A DNA stretch of 64,000 nucleotides from Ruminococcus flavefaciens (lineage in GTDB: Bacteria > Bacillota > Clostridia > Oscillospirales > Ruminococcaceae), in contig NZ_FNWV01000002.1 of NCBI RefSeq assembly GCF_900108555.1, forward strand, positions 172,693 through 236,692, read 5' to 3'. The notes below the pieces were generated by a model. That model searched no databases. It was given only the letters and a program-made list of their open reading frames with translations, and was not told the origin of the DNA. Made by a program: the position numbers and the translations under genes. This document shows positions 26,176 to 34,742 of the stretch, piece after piece. Position 1 is the first letter of the stretch. Every line of letters starts with the position of its first letter.

Positions 26176-27636
26176 TTACGAAGCACCGCTGCCTTTGAAT
26201 ACGACAACGATAGTTTTGAGTATTATCTTTATATCGAGCATCAGGTTCCAGTTTTCGATATACTCGCGGTCAAGGCGTACTACCTCCTCGAAGTCGGTGA
26301 TGCCGCTTCTGCCGCTAACCTGCCAAAGACCTGTAAGTCCGGGTTTTATGCTCATTCTTATCCTGTGACCTAAGTCGTACTTTTCCCACTCGTCTATTGT
26401 AGGGGGGCGAGTGCCCACGAGGCTCATATTGCCTTTAAGTATGTTATAGAACTGGGGCAGCTCATCAATGGAGTATTTGCGTATGAAGTTTCCGATACCC
26501 TTCGGTCTGCCGTGCTTGTCTTTTTTCTCACTGCCGATTATACGGGGGTCGTCGTCCATTTTGAACATCATATCGCTGTCTATCTTGTTTTTAGCCATAA
26601 GCTCCTGTTTGCGCTTTTCTGCGTCCATATACATACTTCTGAATTTATACATACGGAAGGTCTTTCCGTTCTGACCGACTCTGTTCTGCGAGAAGAAGAT
26701 AGGTCCGGGAGACTTTATATATATTATGGGAGCGAGGAATATAAAGACTATCATTGTTATGATACAGCCTATGAGTCCGCCTATGATATCGGCAAGACGT
26801 TTCAGAGCCATTTCACCTGCGGAAGCAGGAGATACACTGCTTGACAGTACTCTGTACGGTCCTAAGTTTTTCATCTCTGTAATAGGCCACCTGCCGTCAG
26901 AGATAGAAGTTATGGAGTAATTGACTGTGATACCCATACGGAACAGGCTTTCCATAAGCTTTGAGGGAAGCTCCATATTTTCTGCCTGAAGCAGGAATAC
27001 TTCGTCAACCCAGCCGTGAGTCAGCTTTGCGATAGTATCATCGTTGAGAGAATAAAAGGGGACTTCGCCTTCCTTCTCGCCCTCGCTGCACTGCCTGTCA
27101 GTGACCACAACGCCTGAGATGAAGTAATTGCGGTGTTCCTGTTCGCTTATGAGAGCAGACAGAGTCTTTTTTGCAATACTTCCCGACGTTATAAGGACTA
27201 TTGACCTGCGGTTCTCTTTGTATTTGCTCGAATTGAAAACCCTTGCCTTGTTGAGCTGTCTGACAAGATAATCGACAAGAGTGAACGTTACCGAGGTAAG
27301 ACCGAACTGGAGTCGTGATGCGGTGATAGAATGTTTTACAGCAAACAGGTAAACCAGCGAGATAACGATGATACACGATATGTATTTGACGATGGAAAAT
27401 ATCTCTTTCAGCCGCCCTCGTCTGAGGATACCTCTGTAATTATTTGAAAAAACTATAACAAGGAGCTGGCACGTTGTAAGGATAACTGCCTGATACTGGT
27501 AGTCATCGGTGCGGTAAGGATTAGAAAAGCTGATATGCATCCAGTAGCTTATAGTAAAGCACAATTGCAGGCATATCATGTCGAGAATGATGAAATCTCC
27601 GTGCTTCAGCCCTTCCTTTAGACCTTTATTACCCAC
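26176..27636 (-). CDS. Undecaprenyl-phosphate sugar phosphotransferase (initiating transferase)
   Basis: Polyprenol-phosphate hexose-1-phosphate transferase, PHPT family (WcaJ/CpsE/EpsL type), about 486 residues. Several N-terminal membrane helices precede a Rossmann-like soluble region, then the catalytic domain: KRLADIIGG, SPGPIFFSQNRVGQNGK, KFRSMYMDAE, RKYSIDELPQFYNILKG and GTRPPTIDEW. It loads the first sugar phosphate on the lipid carrier at the membrane. I set the start at GTG 27636 because GGAGGTGCTTC precedes it; an ATG at 27678 is only a few bases from the predicted transcription start. It lies outside the island, on the other strand. Confidence 0.92.
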   Translation of the reverse strand: MGNKGLKEGLKHGDFIILDMICLQLCFTISYWMHISFSNPYRTDDYQYQAVILTTCQLLVIVFSNNYRGILRRGRLKEIFSIVKYISCIIVISLVYLFAVKHSITASRLQFGLTSVTFTLVDYLVRQLNKARVFNSSKYKENRRSIVLITSGSIAKKTLSALISEQEHRNYFISGVVVTDRQCSEGEKEGEVPFYSLNDDTIAKLTHGWVDEVFLLQAENMELPSKLMESLFRMGITVNYSITSISDGRWPITEMKNLGPYRVLSSSVSPASAGEMALKRLADIIGGLIGCIITMIVFIFLAPIIYIKSPGPIFFSQNRVGQNGKTFRMYKFRSMYMDAEKRKQELMAKNKIDSDMMFKMDDDPRIIGSEKKDKHGRPKGIGNFIRKYSIDELPQFYNILKGNMSLVGTRPPTIDEWEKYDLGHRIRMSIKPGLTGLWQVSGRSGITDFEEVVRLDREYIENWNLMLDIKIILKTIVVVFKGSGAS

Positions 27637-27689
27637 GAAGCACCTCCGTGATTTTTTGTCCTGATATTTTTGGGACATTTTATATTATA

Positions 27690-27718
27690 ATTATAAACCA
27701 TAACGGCAAATGTGTCAA
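27690..27718 (-). promoter_or_regulatory. Promoter of the sugar transferase gene
   Basis: Minus strand TTGACA (27718-27713), 17 bp, TATAAT (27695-27690). The start of transcription near 27683 supports the GTG start at 27636. Confidence 0.85.
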
Positions 27719-27764
27719 GGCTGATGCCTGTTACTGCTGCAAGAGAAAATCCGCAAGTTATGTG

Positions 27765-27793
27765 TTGACATATTGGCTGATATGGGCTAAAAT
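27765..27793 (+). promoter_or_regulatory. Promoter of the GH9 cellulase gene
   Basis: TTGACA (27765-27770), 17 bp, TAAAAT (27788-27793), about 49 bp before the ATG. Confidence 0.82.
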
Positions 27794-27841
27794 GGAACTA
27801 TAAAACGGATATGCCTAAGGCTATCGGAAAGGAATGAGTTT

Positions 27842-30196
27842 ATGAAAATATTGAAAAGAGTATCTGCTTTTGCTTCTGCGGCTGTTATGGCACTGACGGC
27901 TTCTGCGGCAGGCAGTACTGCTGTGGCGGCTACTACTCCCGATGTTGTGGACTATGCAGAGACCGAGAACAACTGGGCAAAGCTTTTGCAGTACACGCTT
28001 TATTTCTATGACGCAAATATGTGCGGTACGGGAGTATCTGATAACAACCGCCTTTCATGGCGCGGAAACTGTCATGTATACGATTCAAAAGTTCCTATGC
28101 ACCCCATTGACGATGACCATACGGGAACGAATTTGTCAGAGAGCTTCATGGAAAAGTACAAGGATATCCTTGACCCAGACGGTGACGGATTTATTGATGT
28201 TTCTGGCGGTTTCCACGATGCAGGCGATCACGTAAAATTCGGACTTCCCGAGGCTTATGCGGCTTCTGTGGTATCATGGGGCTATTATGAGTTCAGAGAG
28301 GCTTATGAGGAAACAGGACAGGCGGCTCACGCTGAGACTATATGCCGTTATTTCTGCGATTACTTCATGCGCAGCACCTTCCGTGACAAGAACGGCGATG
28401 TTATCGCTTTCTGTTATCAGGTAGGCGACGGAGCTGTTGATCACAGCTACTGGCAGTCGCCTGAGATAGATGCTATGGGCAGACCTGCATTCTTTGCCAC
28501 ATCAGAACTTCCTACAACTGATGATGTTTCGGAAAGTGCGGCTGCTCTTGCAATAAACTACTACAACTTCAAGGAAACCGATCCCGATTATGCGGAGAAG
28601 TGTCTCGACTACGCAAAGGCACTGTTCGACTTTGCCAACAAGAACGAGAAAAAAGTGGGACAGGGCAAGGACGGTCCTGCAAGCTTCTACACATCGAGCA
28701 AATGGGAGGACGATTTCTGCTTCGCGGCAGGCTGGCTCTATCTCATAACTCTCGACCATGATTACCTTGAAGCCTGCGAAAAGTATATCGACTATTATGC
28801 ACCTCCCGGATATGTTCTCTGCTGGAACGATATGTGGAACGGTGTTGGACTTGTTTTCGGACGCATACAGGATATCTACCCCGAGGTCTGCGAGGAGACC
28901 CGTGTTGCTATCGGCAGAGGTCAGTATGAAGTTCTTGACTTCTGGGAAATGGAAGCAAAGGCTTTGAATACGGTCATGACCAAAAAGCTTACTCCTGCGG
29001 GCTACTTCCACCTTGATACATGGGGAAGCGCAAGATATAATACGGCGGTACAGTTCACGGCTCTGGTGTACGATAAGTACAACAAGGGCAAGGATAAGTA
29101 TAACGAGAAAAATCCCGATTACACCTTTACAGAGTGGGCACTGGGACAAATGGAATACATCATCGGCGACAACCCTCTCGGCAGAAGCTATGTAGTCGGC
29201 TATGGTGAGAATTCCGTAAAATATCCTCATCACCGTGCAGCTTCGGGACTTACAATGGCAGAGGATCCTGCCGAGCACAAGCACGTACTTTACGGCGCAC
29301 TTGCAGGCGGTCCTGATGAAAACGATGAGCACAACGATGTGACTAAGGACTGGGTGTACAATGAGGTAACTATCGACTACAATGCGGCTATAGTTGGTGC
29401 AGCGGCAGGACTTTACCTTTACAAAGGCGATAAGACCATGAAGCCAGAGGAGAATTTCCCACCTGCTGAAAAGACTGACGATACGCAGCTGTTCTCGGGT
29501 GATGATTTCTGGGCAGCAGGCTATTGCTCGGACGCTCCAGAAAAGACAGGTTCAGGCGTTACAAAGCTCACATTCTTTGTAAATACAGACTCCCTCGAAC
29601 CTCACGATGATATATCCATACGTTATTATTTCAGCATAGAGGAATTCGAGAACAAGGCTATCCCGGGCAGCTTCGTACTGCAAAAGACCTACGATCAGGT
29701 AGAGACTGAGGTCACGGGCAAGGCGGCTGTACTTTCTCAGCCCAAGCAGTACAAGGACGATATCTATTACATCGAGATATCGTGGCCTGATTATGCTATT
29801 GCCAACTCCAACAAGAAGTATCAGCTCATTATCGGAAACTATTACGGCGAGAAGTGGGACTCCTCCAACGACTGGAGCAAAAAGGGCATGATAGACCTTA
29901 CCGAAGAGGGCGAGGACTACGATAACATCGTAAGCGGAGTTGAGTTCGCAAAACGCTGCGAAAACGTGTGCGTATACGCTGACGGAAAGCTTATCGGCGG
30001 CACTGAGCCTGACGGCACAAAGCCTGCAAAGGTGTATAAAGTAGCTCAGCTTGTAAGACTTCGCAGAATGCTGCTTGGTCTTGAAGCTTTCAGCTCGGAA
30101 GATGCAGCTAAGCAGTTTGACTTCAACGGCGACGGAGAAGTTGATATCCATGATGAGGTAGAGCTGAGAAAGCTCCTTATCGCACAGAACGCATAA
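27842..30196 (+). CDS. GH9 cellulase with CBM3c-like module and atypical dockerin
   Basis: Secreted endoglucanase of 784 residues. Signal peptide 1-30 (KILKRVSAFASAAVMALTA, cut near AVAA). GH9 catalytic domain about 35-545: SGGFHDAGDHVKFGLP at 122-136 with catalytic Asp pair, YPHHRAASG with the conserved His, and VYNEVTIDYNAAIVGA with the acid Glu. Residues about 555-705 (LTFFVNTDSLEPHDDISIRY) resemble CBM3c, the usual partner in processive GH9 enzymes. The last 60 residues are dockerin-like: the second Ca loop DFNGDGEVDIHDEVELRKLL is canonical, but the first loop is replaced by KVYKVAQ-type sequence. AAAGGAATGAGTTT precedes the ATG. Confidence 0.95.
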   Translation: MKILKRVSAFASAAVMALTASAAGSTAVAATTPDVVDYAETENNWAKLLQYTLYFYDANMCGTGVSDNNRLSWRGNCHVYDSKVPMHPIDDDHTGTNLSESFMEKYKDILDPDGDGFIDVSGGFHDAGDHVKFGLPEAYAASVVSWGYYEFREAYEETGQAAHAETICRYFCDYFMRSTFRDKNGDVIAFCYQVGDGAVDHSYWQSPEIDAMGRPAFFATSELPTTDDVSESAAALAINYYNFKETDPDYAEKCLDYAKALFDFANKNEKKVGQGKDGPASFYTSSKWEDDFCFAAGWLYLITLDHDYLEACEKYIDYYAPPGYVLCWNDMWNGVGLVFGRIQDIYPEVCEETRVAIGRGQYEVLDFWEMEAKALNTVMTKKLTPAGYFHLDTWGSARYNTAVQFTALVYDKYNKGKDKYNEKNPDYTFTEWALGQMEYIIGDNPLGRSYVVGYGENSVKYPHHRAASGLTMAEDPAEHKHVLYGALAGGPDENDEHNDVTKDWVYNEVTIDYNAAIVGAAAGLYLYKGDKTMKPEENFPPAEKTDDTQLFSGDDFWAAGYCSDAPEKTGSGVTKLTFFVNTDSLEPHDDISIRYYFSIEEFENKAIPGSFVLQKTYDQVETEVTGKAAVLSQPKQYKDDIYYIEISWPDYAIANSNKKYQLIIGNYYGEKWDSSNDWSKKGMIDLTEEGEDYDNIVSGVEFAKRCENVCVYADGKLIGGTEPDGTKPAKVYKVAQLVRLRRMLLGLEAFSSEDAAKQFDFNGDGEVDIHDEVELRKLLIAQNA

Positions 30197-30203
30197 AAAA
30201 TCA

Positions 30204-30236
30204 GATCCCCGAGGCACTGCTTCGGGGATCTTTTGA
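30204..30236 (+). terminator. Terminator of the GH9 gene
   Basis: GATCCCCGA / TCGGGGATC stem (30204-30212, 30222-30230) followed by TTTT. Confidence 0.88.
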
Positions 30237-30269
30237 TATGAGCCTTTAGTTTTTAGCTCTTAGCCATTA

Positions 30270-30350
30270 GGAAGCGGCTTCGCCGCTTTATTATCGGGCG
30301 GCGGAACGCTGCCCCTACACGGAACGCCGAGGGCGGCGTTCCCTACAAAT
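30270..30350. repeat. GC-rich palindromic intergenic repeats
   Basis: Contains AGCGGCTTCGCCGCT, GGGCGGCGGAACGCTGCCCC and GGAACGCCGAGGGCGGCGTTCC, in an otherwise AT-rich spacer. Related GGGCGG palindromes occur at 39358, 45375 and 48348. Confidence 0.6.
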
Positions 30351-30362
30351 ATAAATCGTGAT

Positions 30363-31469
30363 TTAGTCGCTTACATCTGTATCAAGGGTTATACTTACAT
30401 GATAATCCGGGTACAGCTCCTGTGTTTCGTTAAGGATATGCTGATATATCTCGTCGATATCGGGAGCTGCAAAGTCGATGATGATATCGAAGTGTATGGT
30501 CTTATGCTCCTCGTCAAGGTAAAAGCCGTGTATCTGGAGAAGATGCTCGTGTGACATTACGTTCCTGCGTATCTCCGAATACATCTGTGCAGCCTTATCA
30601 TTTGCGGTATTAGCAGCGTATACGCTTATACCTGCAAGTATCACCCTGTGCTCTGTAAGCACCTTTTCGGTGATGCGGTGTTCAAGCTTGTCAAGCTCTG
30701 CAACTGTAAGTGTATCGGGTACTTCGATATGCACAGAGCCTATAAGCGAGTCGGGTCCGTAGTTGTGGAGCACAAGGTCGTATGCGCCCTGCACTTCGGG
30801 GAATGAACAGACTGTCTGTTTTATCTCCTTTGACAGCTCACTGCTTATGCGTTTGCCGATGATATTCGACAGGCTGTCGCCAAGCATACCGAGACCTGAT
30901 TTTATGATGACAAGGGCGATAACTGCGCCCAGCCATGCCTCTGTGCGTATATCAAAAAGGATATAGATAAAGGCGGCAATAAGCGTCGATGCCGAGATGA
31001 CCGAGTCCAGCAGAGCGTCGCATCCCGAAGCTATAAGCGAGTCGGAATTTACCTTGATACCTGTCTTTTTTACGTAAGTACCCAGAATTATCTTTATCAC
31101 TACTGCCGATGCGACTATGATTAGCGCGGCAGCCGAATAATCAGGTACAACAGGGTGGATTATCTTTTTTATGGACTCTACAAGTGCAGTTACACCTGCA
31201 TAGAGTACGATGACCGCGATAAGGGTAGTACTCAGGTTTTCTATGCGTCCGTAGCCGTAGGGGTGGTTCTTGTCGGGACGTTTTTTTGCAAGCTTTGTGC
31301 CGATGATAGTGATGACCGAGGACATTACGTCGCTCAGGTTGTTTACTGCATCAAGGACGATAGCGATAGACGAGCTAAGAACTCCTACTATCGCCTTGAA
31401 TGAAGCAAGGAAAACATTGGCAAGTATGCCGATGATACTTGTTTTAATGATGACTTTATCTCTGTTCAC
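30363..31469 (-). CDS. Cation diffusion facilitator family metal exporter
   Basis: Membrane transporter of 368 residues exporting a divalent metal by proton antiport. Six TM helices in residues about 10-205, then a cytoplasmic domain. TM2 has LDAVNNLSDVMSS, the loop has KRPDKNHPYGYGRIE, a CDF hallmark, and TM5 has SGCDALLDSVIS. The TM5 site is DxxxD rather than HxxxD, which in this family leans towards manganese over zinc, but specificity cannot be settled by eye. About 100 residues of extra C-terminal sequence follow the usual domain. The gene stands alone between GH9 and the zinc-ribbon gene. Confidence 0.9.
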   Translation of the reverse strand: MNRDKVIIKTSIIGILANVFLASFKAIVGVLSSSIAIVLDAVNNLSDVMSSVITIIGTKLAKKRPDKNHPYGYGRIENLSTTLIAVIVLYAGVTALVESIKKIIHPVVPDYSAAALIIVASAVVIKIILGTYVKKTGIKVNSDSLIASGCDALLDSVISASTLIAAFIYILFDIRTEAWLGAVIALVIIKSGLGMLGDSLSNIIGKRISSELSKEIKQTVCSFPEVQGAYDLVLHNYGPDSLIGSVHIEVPDTLTVAELDKLEHRITEKVLTEHRVILAGISVYAANTANDKAAQMYSEIRRNVMSHEHLLQIHGFYLDEEHKTIHFDIIIDFAAPDIDEIYQHILNETQELYPDYHVSITLDTDVSD

Positions 31470-31552
31470 GGAAAAAGTTCACCTCGTTTTATTGTATAGT
31501 ATAGTATGGTGCAGAGAAAAGGTGCAGCGTTACGCAGTCACGCGGAGAAAGG

Positions 31553-31900
31553 TTAGTAGCCGCCGCCCTTGACGTTTATCTGCTCTTCTGTAGCGGTAAC
31601 ATTTCCCGAGCGTCCGCACCAGCCGCAGGTAACGCGCTCCTCATTGTTCCAGCAGCTGAGCTTGCCGCATCTGTCGCACTGCACGAATTTTATGCTCTTG
31701 CAGTAAGGACAGCCGTTGAATTCATCAGCAGGGTAGAGATTACCCTTTATTTTAACTTTGTCGAAGCCCTCGTGAGAAGCTCTTTTTTCGTCGATAGGGA
31801 ATGCCCATGTTCTGAACCAGTCGCCTTCCCATTCCTCAACTCTGACGCCGTAGATCCGTCGAGCTTCGGGGCATTTCATAAGTATGACTTCAGCTTTCAT
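31553..31900 (-). CDS. Small zinc-ribbon protein (TerY-C-like)
   Basis: Protein of 115 residues beginning MKAEVILMKCPEARRIYGV. The second half has four CxxC pairs: CPYCKSIKFVQCDRCGKLSC and CGWCGRSGNV, an arrangement I know from the TerY-C metal-binding domain family; the name match is an impression. The front half (EWEGDWFRTWAFPIDEKRA) has no function I can assign. The ATG at 31900 follows GAGGAAA and overlaps the end of the regulator gene by 11 bp, so both are on one transcript. Confidence 0.75.
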   Translation of the reverse strand: MKAEVILMKCPEARRIYGVRVEEWEGDWFRTWAFPIDEKRASHEGFDKVKIKGNLYPADEFNGCPYCKSIKFVQCDRCGKLSCWNNEERVTCGWCGRSGNVTATEEQINVKGGGY

Positions 31901-34130
31901 TTTCCTCAGCCTTTCTTTTTTGTTTTTCGCGGTATTCAGAGGGGGAGTATCCCTCGCACATTCTGAACTGGCGCACGAAATAATTATACGATGAATAACC
32001 GCACTCACGGGATATTTCTGTAACGGTCATATCTGTCTGAGTCAGCAGAGTTTTTGCATTGTCTATGCGGAACTGTATCATTTCTTCGATGATGCTCTTG
32101 CCGAAATAGGACTTGTATATCTTTTGCAGATAGCTCTTGCTGAGATATAGGCTTTCGGCTATCTCACTGATATTCCACGGCAGTTCGGGATTTTTCATTA
32201 TCCTGTTGCGGAGCAGGCACAGCTTTTCAAACTGTGGATTTGATGTGGGCTCTGATATAGTATATGAGAATACCCTGTTCATTGTAGCCTTGTACATCGC
32301 GTCGGAAAGGTCGGAGGCTTCCGTGAGCTCAAAGCTGCACACACCGACTGAAAAGTCGATATTGCAGTTTTCCTCGCCGCTGCTGAACTGCGTTTCCTTG
32401 ATCTTGCTGCAAAGCTCGTTGTATATAGGCTCGGCACGGGCACTGTCGGGACTTATGACGCACAGAGTCTGTGAAGCCCATGCTCCGCATATCTCCTTAT
32501 TGTGTATGCATGAGCGGAGCTTCTTTGCAAAAGCAGCCATTATGCTGTTGGATTTCTCCTCGCCGCTCTGATAGTAAGCCTTTTTCAGTCCGTGAAGCTC
32601 GAATATGATACATTCTACGGAGCTGCTGCGGTTTTCGTGTGAGAATTTCTTTGCAAATTCCTGTTCGATGCCGCTTCTGTTGAGCAGTCCCGTAAGGTGG
32701 TCGTAAAGCAGGGCTTTGCTGGTATTGAGGATAGTGCGGTTCATTATAGCCTTGATACGTACCTGTTCAAGTGCAACGTTTACGTAGTTTATCCATTTTA
32801 TGTACAGCGAACTGAACGAACGGGGCTCTTTTCCGAAGGATACTGCGCAGTAACCGAAGAAGTTATTATTATAATGTAAGGGCGAGATGAAAAAAGCGGA
32901 CGGATAGCTGCGATCCTCATTGTAATCGGGGAGTATCTCCGATGAACTAAAAACGAGATTGGTCTCGGCTTCGCGCCATATTGCGGATTTTGCAAGAACT
33001 ACCTTCATATTGTCACCGATATTGAAGCCGAGCTCCTCGGCATTCTTGTCAACGGTAGCATCGACATAGCTTTTTGTGAGGCAGATGCGCACTCTTCTCA
33101 TTTTATGCAGGAAGTAGGTGTAATTATCCAGCCTGTCGGCGAAAGTTGCAATATTATCCGCATTTGTGATATCGAAAAGCATATCGCCGTAGAGCAGCTC
33201 GGACTCAAATCTGGCATTTATGCTGATATTTCGGAGTATACTGTGCCTGAGACTTGGATTTTCTGCGCAGCCGCAGCTCTCTCCGAGACGAAGCTCACCG
33301 TTTTCGTTGGGGACTTTGCCGCATATCTTTCCTGTGATTATGCGGTAGAGCCGCCTTATAGCTTCAGCTCCCAGCTGAAAGTTGGGACGGCTGTAGCTGG
33401 TTATGGACGGGCTTGCCTGATAGCCCTCAATAGACGCATCATAGCCTGTTATAGCTATGTCCTCGGGGACTCTTATACCTGCGTCGATGAACAGCTTTGA
33501 AAGCGTTATAGCCATAACATCGTTTCCGCAGACTATAGCTTCGGGGCGTTCGAGCTCGCCGCTGAGTATGCGCTTGGCGTACTTTTTCGGAGCTTCTGTC
33601 CAGAAGTCGCCGTATTCGTACCAGTCCTTTTCGATATGTATTCCATGCCTTTTCATCGAAGTCCTGTAGCCTGCAAGGCGTTCCTCGCCGCTGAAAGTGT
33701 TTCTCGGACCTGTAAGGCAGTATATTTTCCTGTAGCCGTGAACGTTTATAAGGTGGTCGGTTATAGTTTCAAAAGCGTCACGGTCATCAACAGAGGTGGT
33801 CTCAAAGTTTTTGTGGCCGTTGTAATCAAGGAGCATAACGGGCTTTTCGGTGCGCTTGCACAGCTCGTCTATCTGGCGGCAGATATCCTCGTTTTGCAGG
33901 GAATTCCTGTCGTAGATTATGCCGTCGATATTTTCGGACAATATAAGGTCGAAAATATTTTTTTCAGCGTCCTTGTGTACAGATGAAAGAGAGAAATTGT
34001 GGAGAGGTGAGATAACAGCAACATCGCAGTTGCTCTTGAAAGCCTGAGTTATGATGCCGCGGAGTATCTCGCTCTGGAATGCTATATGACAATCGGCTAT
34101 GATAACGCCGATAAGTATTCGTTTGCTCAT
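31890..34130 (-). CDS. Four-domain regulator: LacI-type sensor, GAF-like, degenerate GGDEF, AraC DNA-binding
   Basis: Protein of 746 residues. Residues about 1-290 resemble the LacI-family sugar-binding fold (IDGIIYDRN, YRKIYCLTGPRNTFSGEERLAGYR, AIVCGNDVMAITLSKLF, DIAITGYDASIEG) without a LacI HTH. Residues about 310-470 look GAF-like. Residues about 485-640 start LLYDHLTGLLNRSGIEQEF like a GGDEF domain, but the GGDEF active-site loop is absent (CGAWASQTLCVI instead). The last 90 residues are AraC HTH: ISEIAESLYLSKSYLQKIY and SRECGYSSYNYFVRQF. Probably a cytosolic sugar-responsive activator of fibre-degradation genes. Confidence 0.87.
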   Translation of the reverse strand: MSKRILIGVIIADCHIAFQSEILRGIITQAFKSNCDVAVISPLHNFSLSSVHKDAEKNIFDLILSENIDGIIYDRNSLQNEDICRQIDELCKRTEKPVMLLDYNGHKNFETTSVDDRDAFETITDHLINVHGYRKIYCLTGPRNTFSGEERLAGYRTSMKRHGIHIEKDWYEYGDFWTEAPKKYAKRILSGELERPEAIVCGNDVMAITLSKLFIDAGIRVPEDIAITGYDASIEGYQASPSITSYSRPNFQLGAEAIRRLYRIITGKICGKVPNENGELRLGESCGCAENPSLRHSILRNISINARFESELLYGDMLFDITNADNIATFADRLDNYTYFLHKMRRVRICLTKSYVDATVDKNAEELGFNIGDNMKVVLAKSAIWREAETNLVFSSSEILPDYNEDRSYPSAFFISPLHYNNNFFGYCAVSFGKEPRSFSSLYIKWINYVNVALEQVRIKAIMNRTILNTSKALLYDHLTGLLNRSGIEQEFAKKFSHENRSSSVECIIFELHGLKKAYYQSGEEKSNSIMAAFAKKLRSCIHNKEICGAWASQTLCVISPDSARAEPIYNELCSKIKETQFSSGEENCNIDFSVGVCSFELTEASDLSDAMYKATMNRVFSYTISEPTSNPQFEKLCLLRNRIMKNPELPWNISEIAESLYLSKSYLQKIYKSYFGKSIIEEMIQFRIDNAKTLLTQTDMTVTEISRECGYSSYNYFVRQFRMCEGYSPSEYREKQKRKAEENES

Positions 34131-34284
34131 TATATCCCTCCGTTCATTTCAGCCGTTGATCGGTGTGTTCTATAACCACTTCTATATGTACTATTGTATC
34201 ATATAAAAGTGATGATTGCAAGATGATTTTATATATTTAATGTTGTAATTTCAAAAAATCTCCTTAAAAAGATAGTATTTTTCA
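34131..34284. other. Regulator upstream region
   Basis: Non-coding and AT-rich. It should hold the promoter of the minus-strand regulator; I did not find a convincing -35/-10 pair. No gene. Confidence 0.4.
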
Positions 34285-34312
34285 TTGCAAATGATAATAA
34301 AAAGTGTATAAT
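34285..34312 (+). promoter_or_regulatory. Promoter of candidate structured RNA
   Basis: TTGCAA (34285-34290), 16-bp spacer, TATAAT (34307-34312). Transcription would begin near 34319, exactly at the start of an 11-bp RNA stem. Confidence 0.8.
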
Positions 34313-34318
34313 ATACTT

Positions 34319-34538
34319 ACAGGCATAATTCAGAGCTAAAGAGGATAAGGGATCATCCTCCGCATTGTGCCTGTCAGGGGATCAGCGCAGAACTGACATC
34401 GGGCAGTAGGCAGCCTTTTGTACAGTGTGCACCGACAGCTATCAGAGCTTTTTGTACAGGACGGTTTTTCAGAGTACCCTCTCTGATCAATAATTCTAAT
34501 ATTCCCTCAGAAGAAAGTCTCCATAAGGAGACTTTTTT
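34319..34538 (+). ncRNA. Candidate structured non-coding RNA or long attenuator leader
   Basis: About 220 nt with its own promoter and terminator and no good reading frame. It opens with an 11-bp stem (ACAGGCATAAT at 34319-34329 with ATTGTGCCTGT at 34364-34374) enclosing a GAGGAT hairpin, and ends with the terminator stem AAAGTCTCC/GGAGACTTT plus T6 (34514-34538). TTTTTGTACAG occurs twice (34411 and 34449 regions, once with one T fewer). It lies 200 bp before an ABC-F gene that has its own promoter. 6S-like RNA or an ABC-F attenuator are options; I cannot assign a known family. Confidence 0.6.
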
Positions 34539-34635
34539 CACTGTAATGAGGAAAAGTGCGGAAAATAGGCGTTTTTTGATGTAGAATGTATAAAATCGCA
34601 CAAAAATCGTCCCTTATTTATATTTACCGTGACCA

Positions 34636-34665
34636 TTGACTTTTTACCTGTAAATGTGTTATGAT
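34636..34665 (+). promoter_or_regulatory. Promoter of the ABC-F gene
   Basis: TTGACT (34636-34641), 18-bp spacer, TATGAT (34660-34665). Confidence 0.7.
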
Positions 34666-34742
34666 GTAGGTATTAGTTGCAGTCTGCACAAAAATGGTCA
34701 ATTTCATTTGTGCACACTGGCAGAAAACAAAGGAAATTCGAT

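Noticed and set aside
28502..29332. 276-codon frame opposite the GH9 gene
   Set aside because: Antisense shadow; the GH9 frame has full domain evidence.
34319..34538. tmRNA, SRP RNA or RNase P RNA
   Set aside because: Conserved landmarks of these RNAs are absent, and length does not fit SRP or RNase P.
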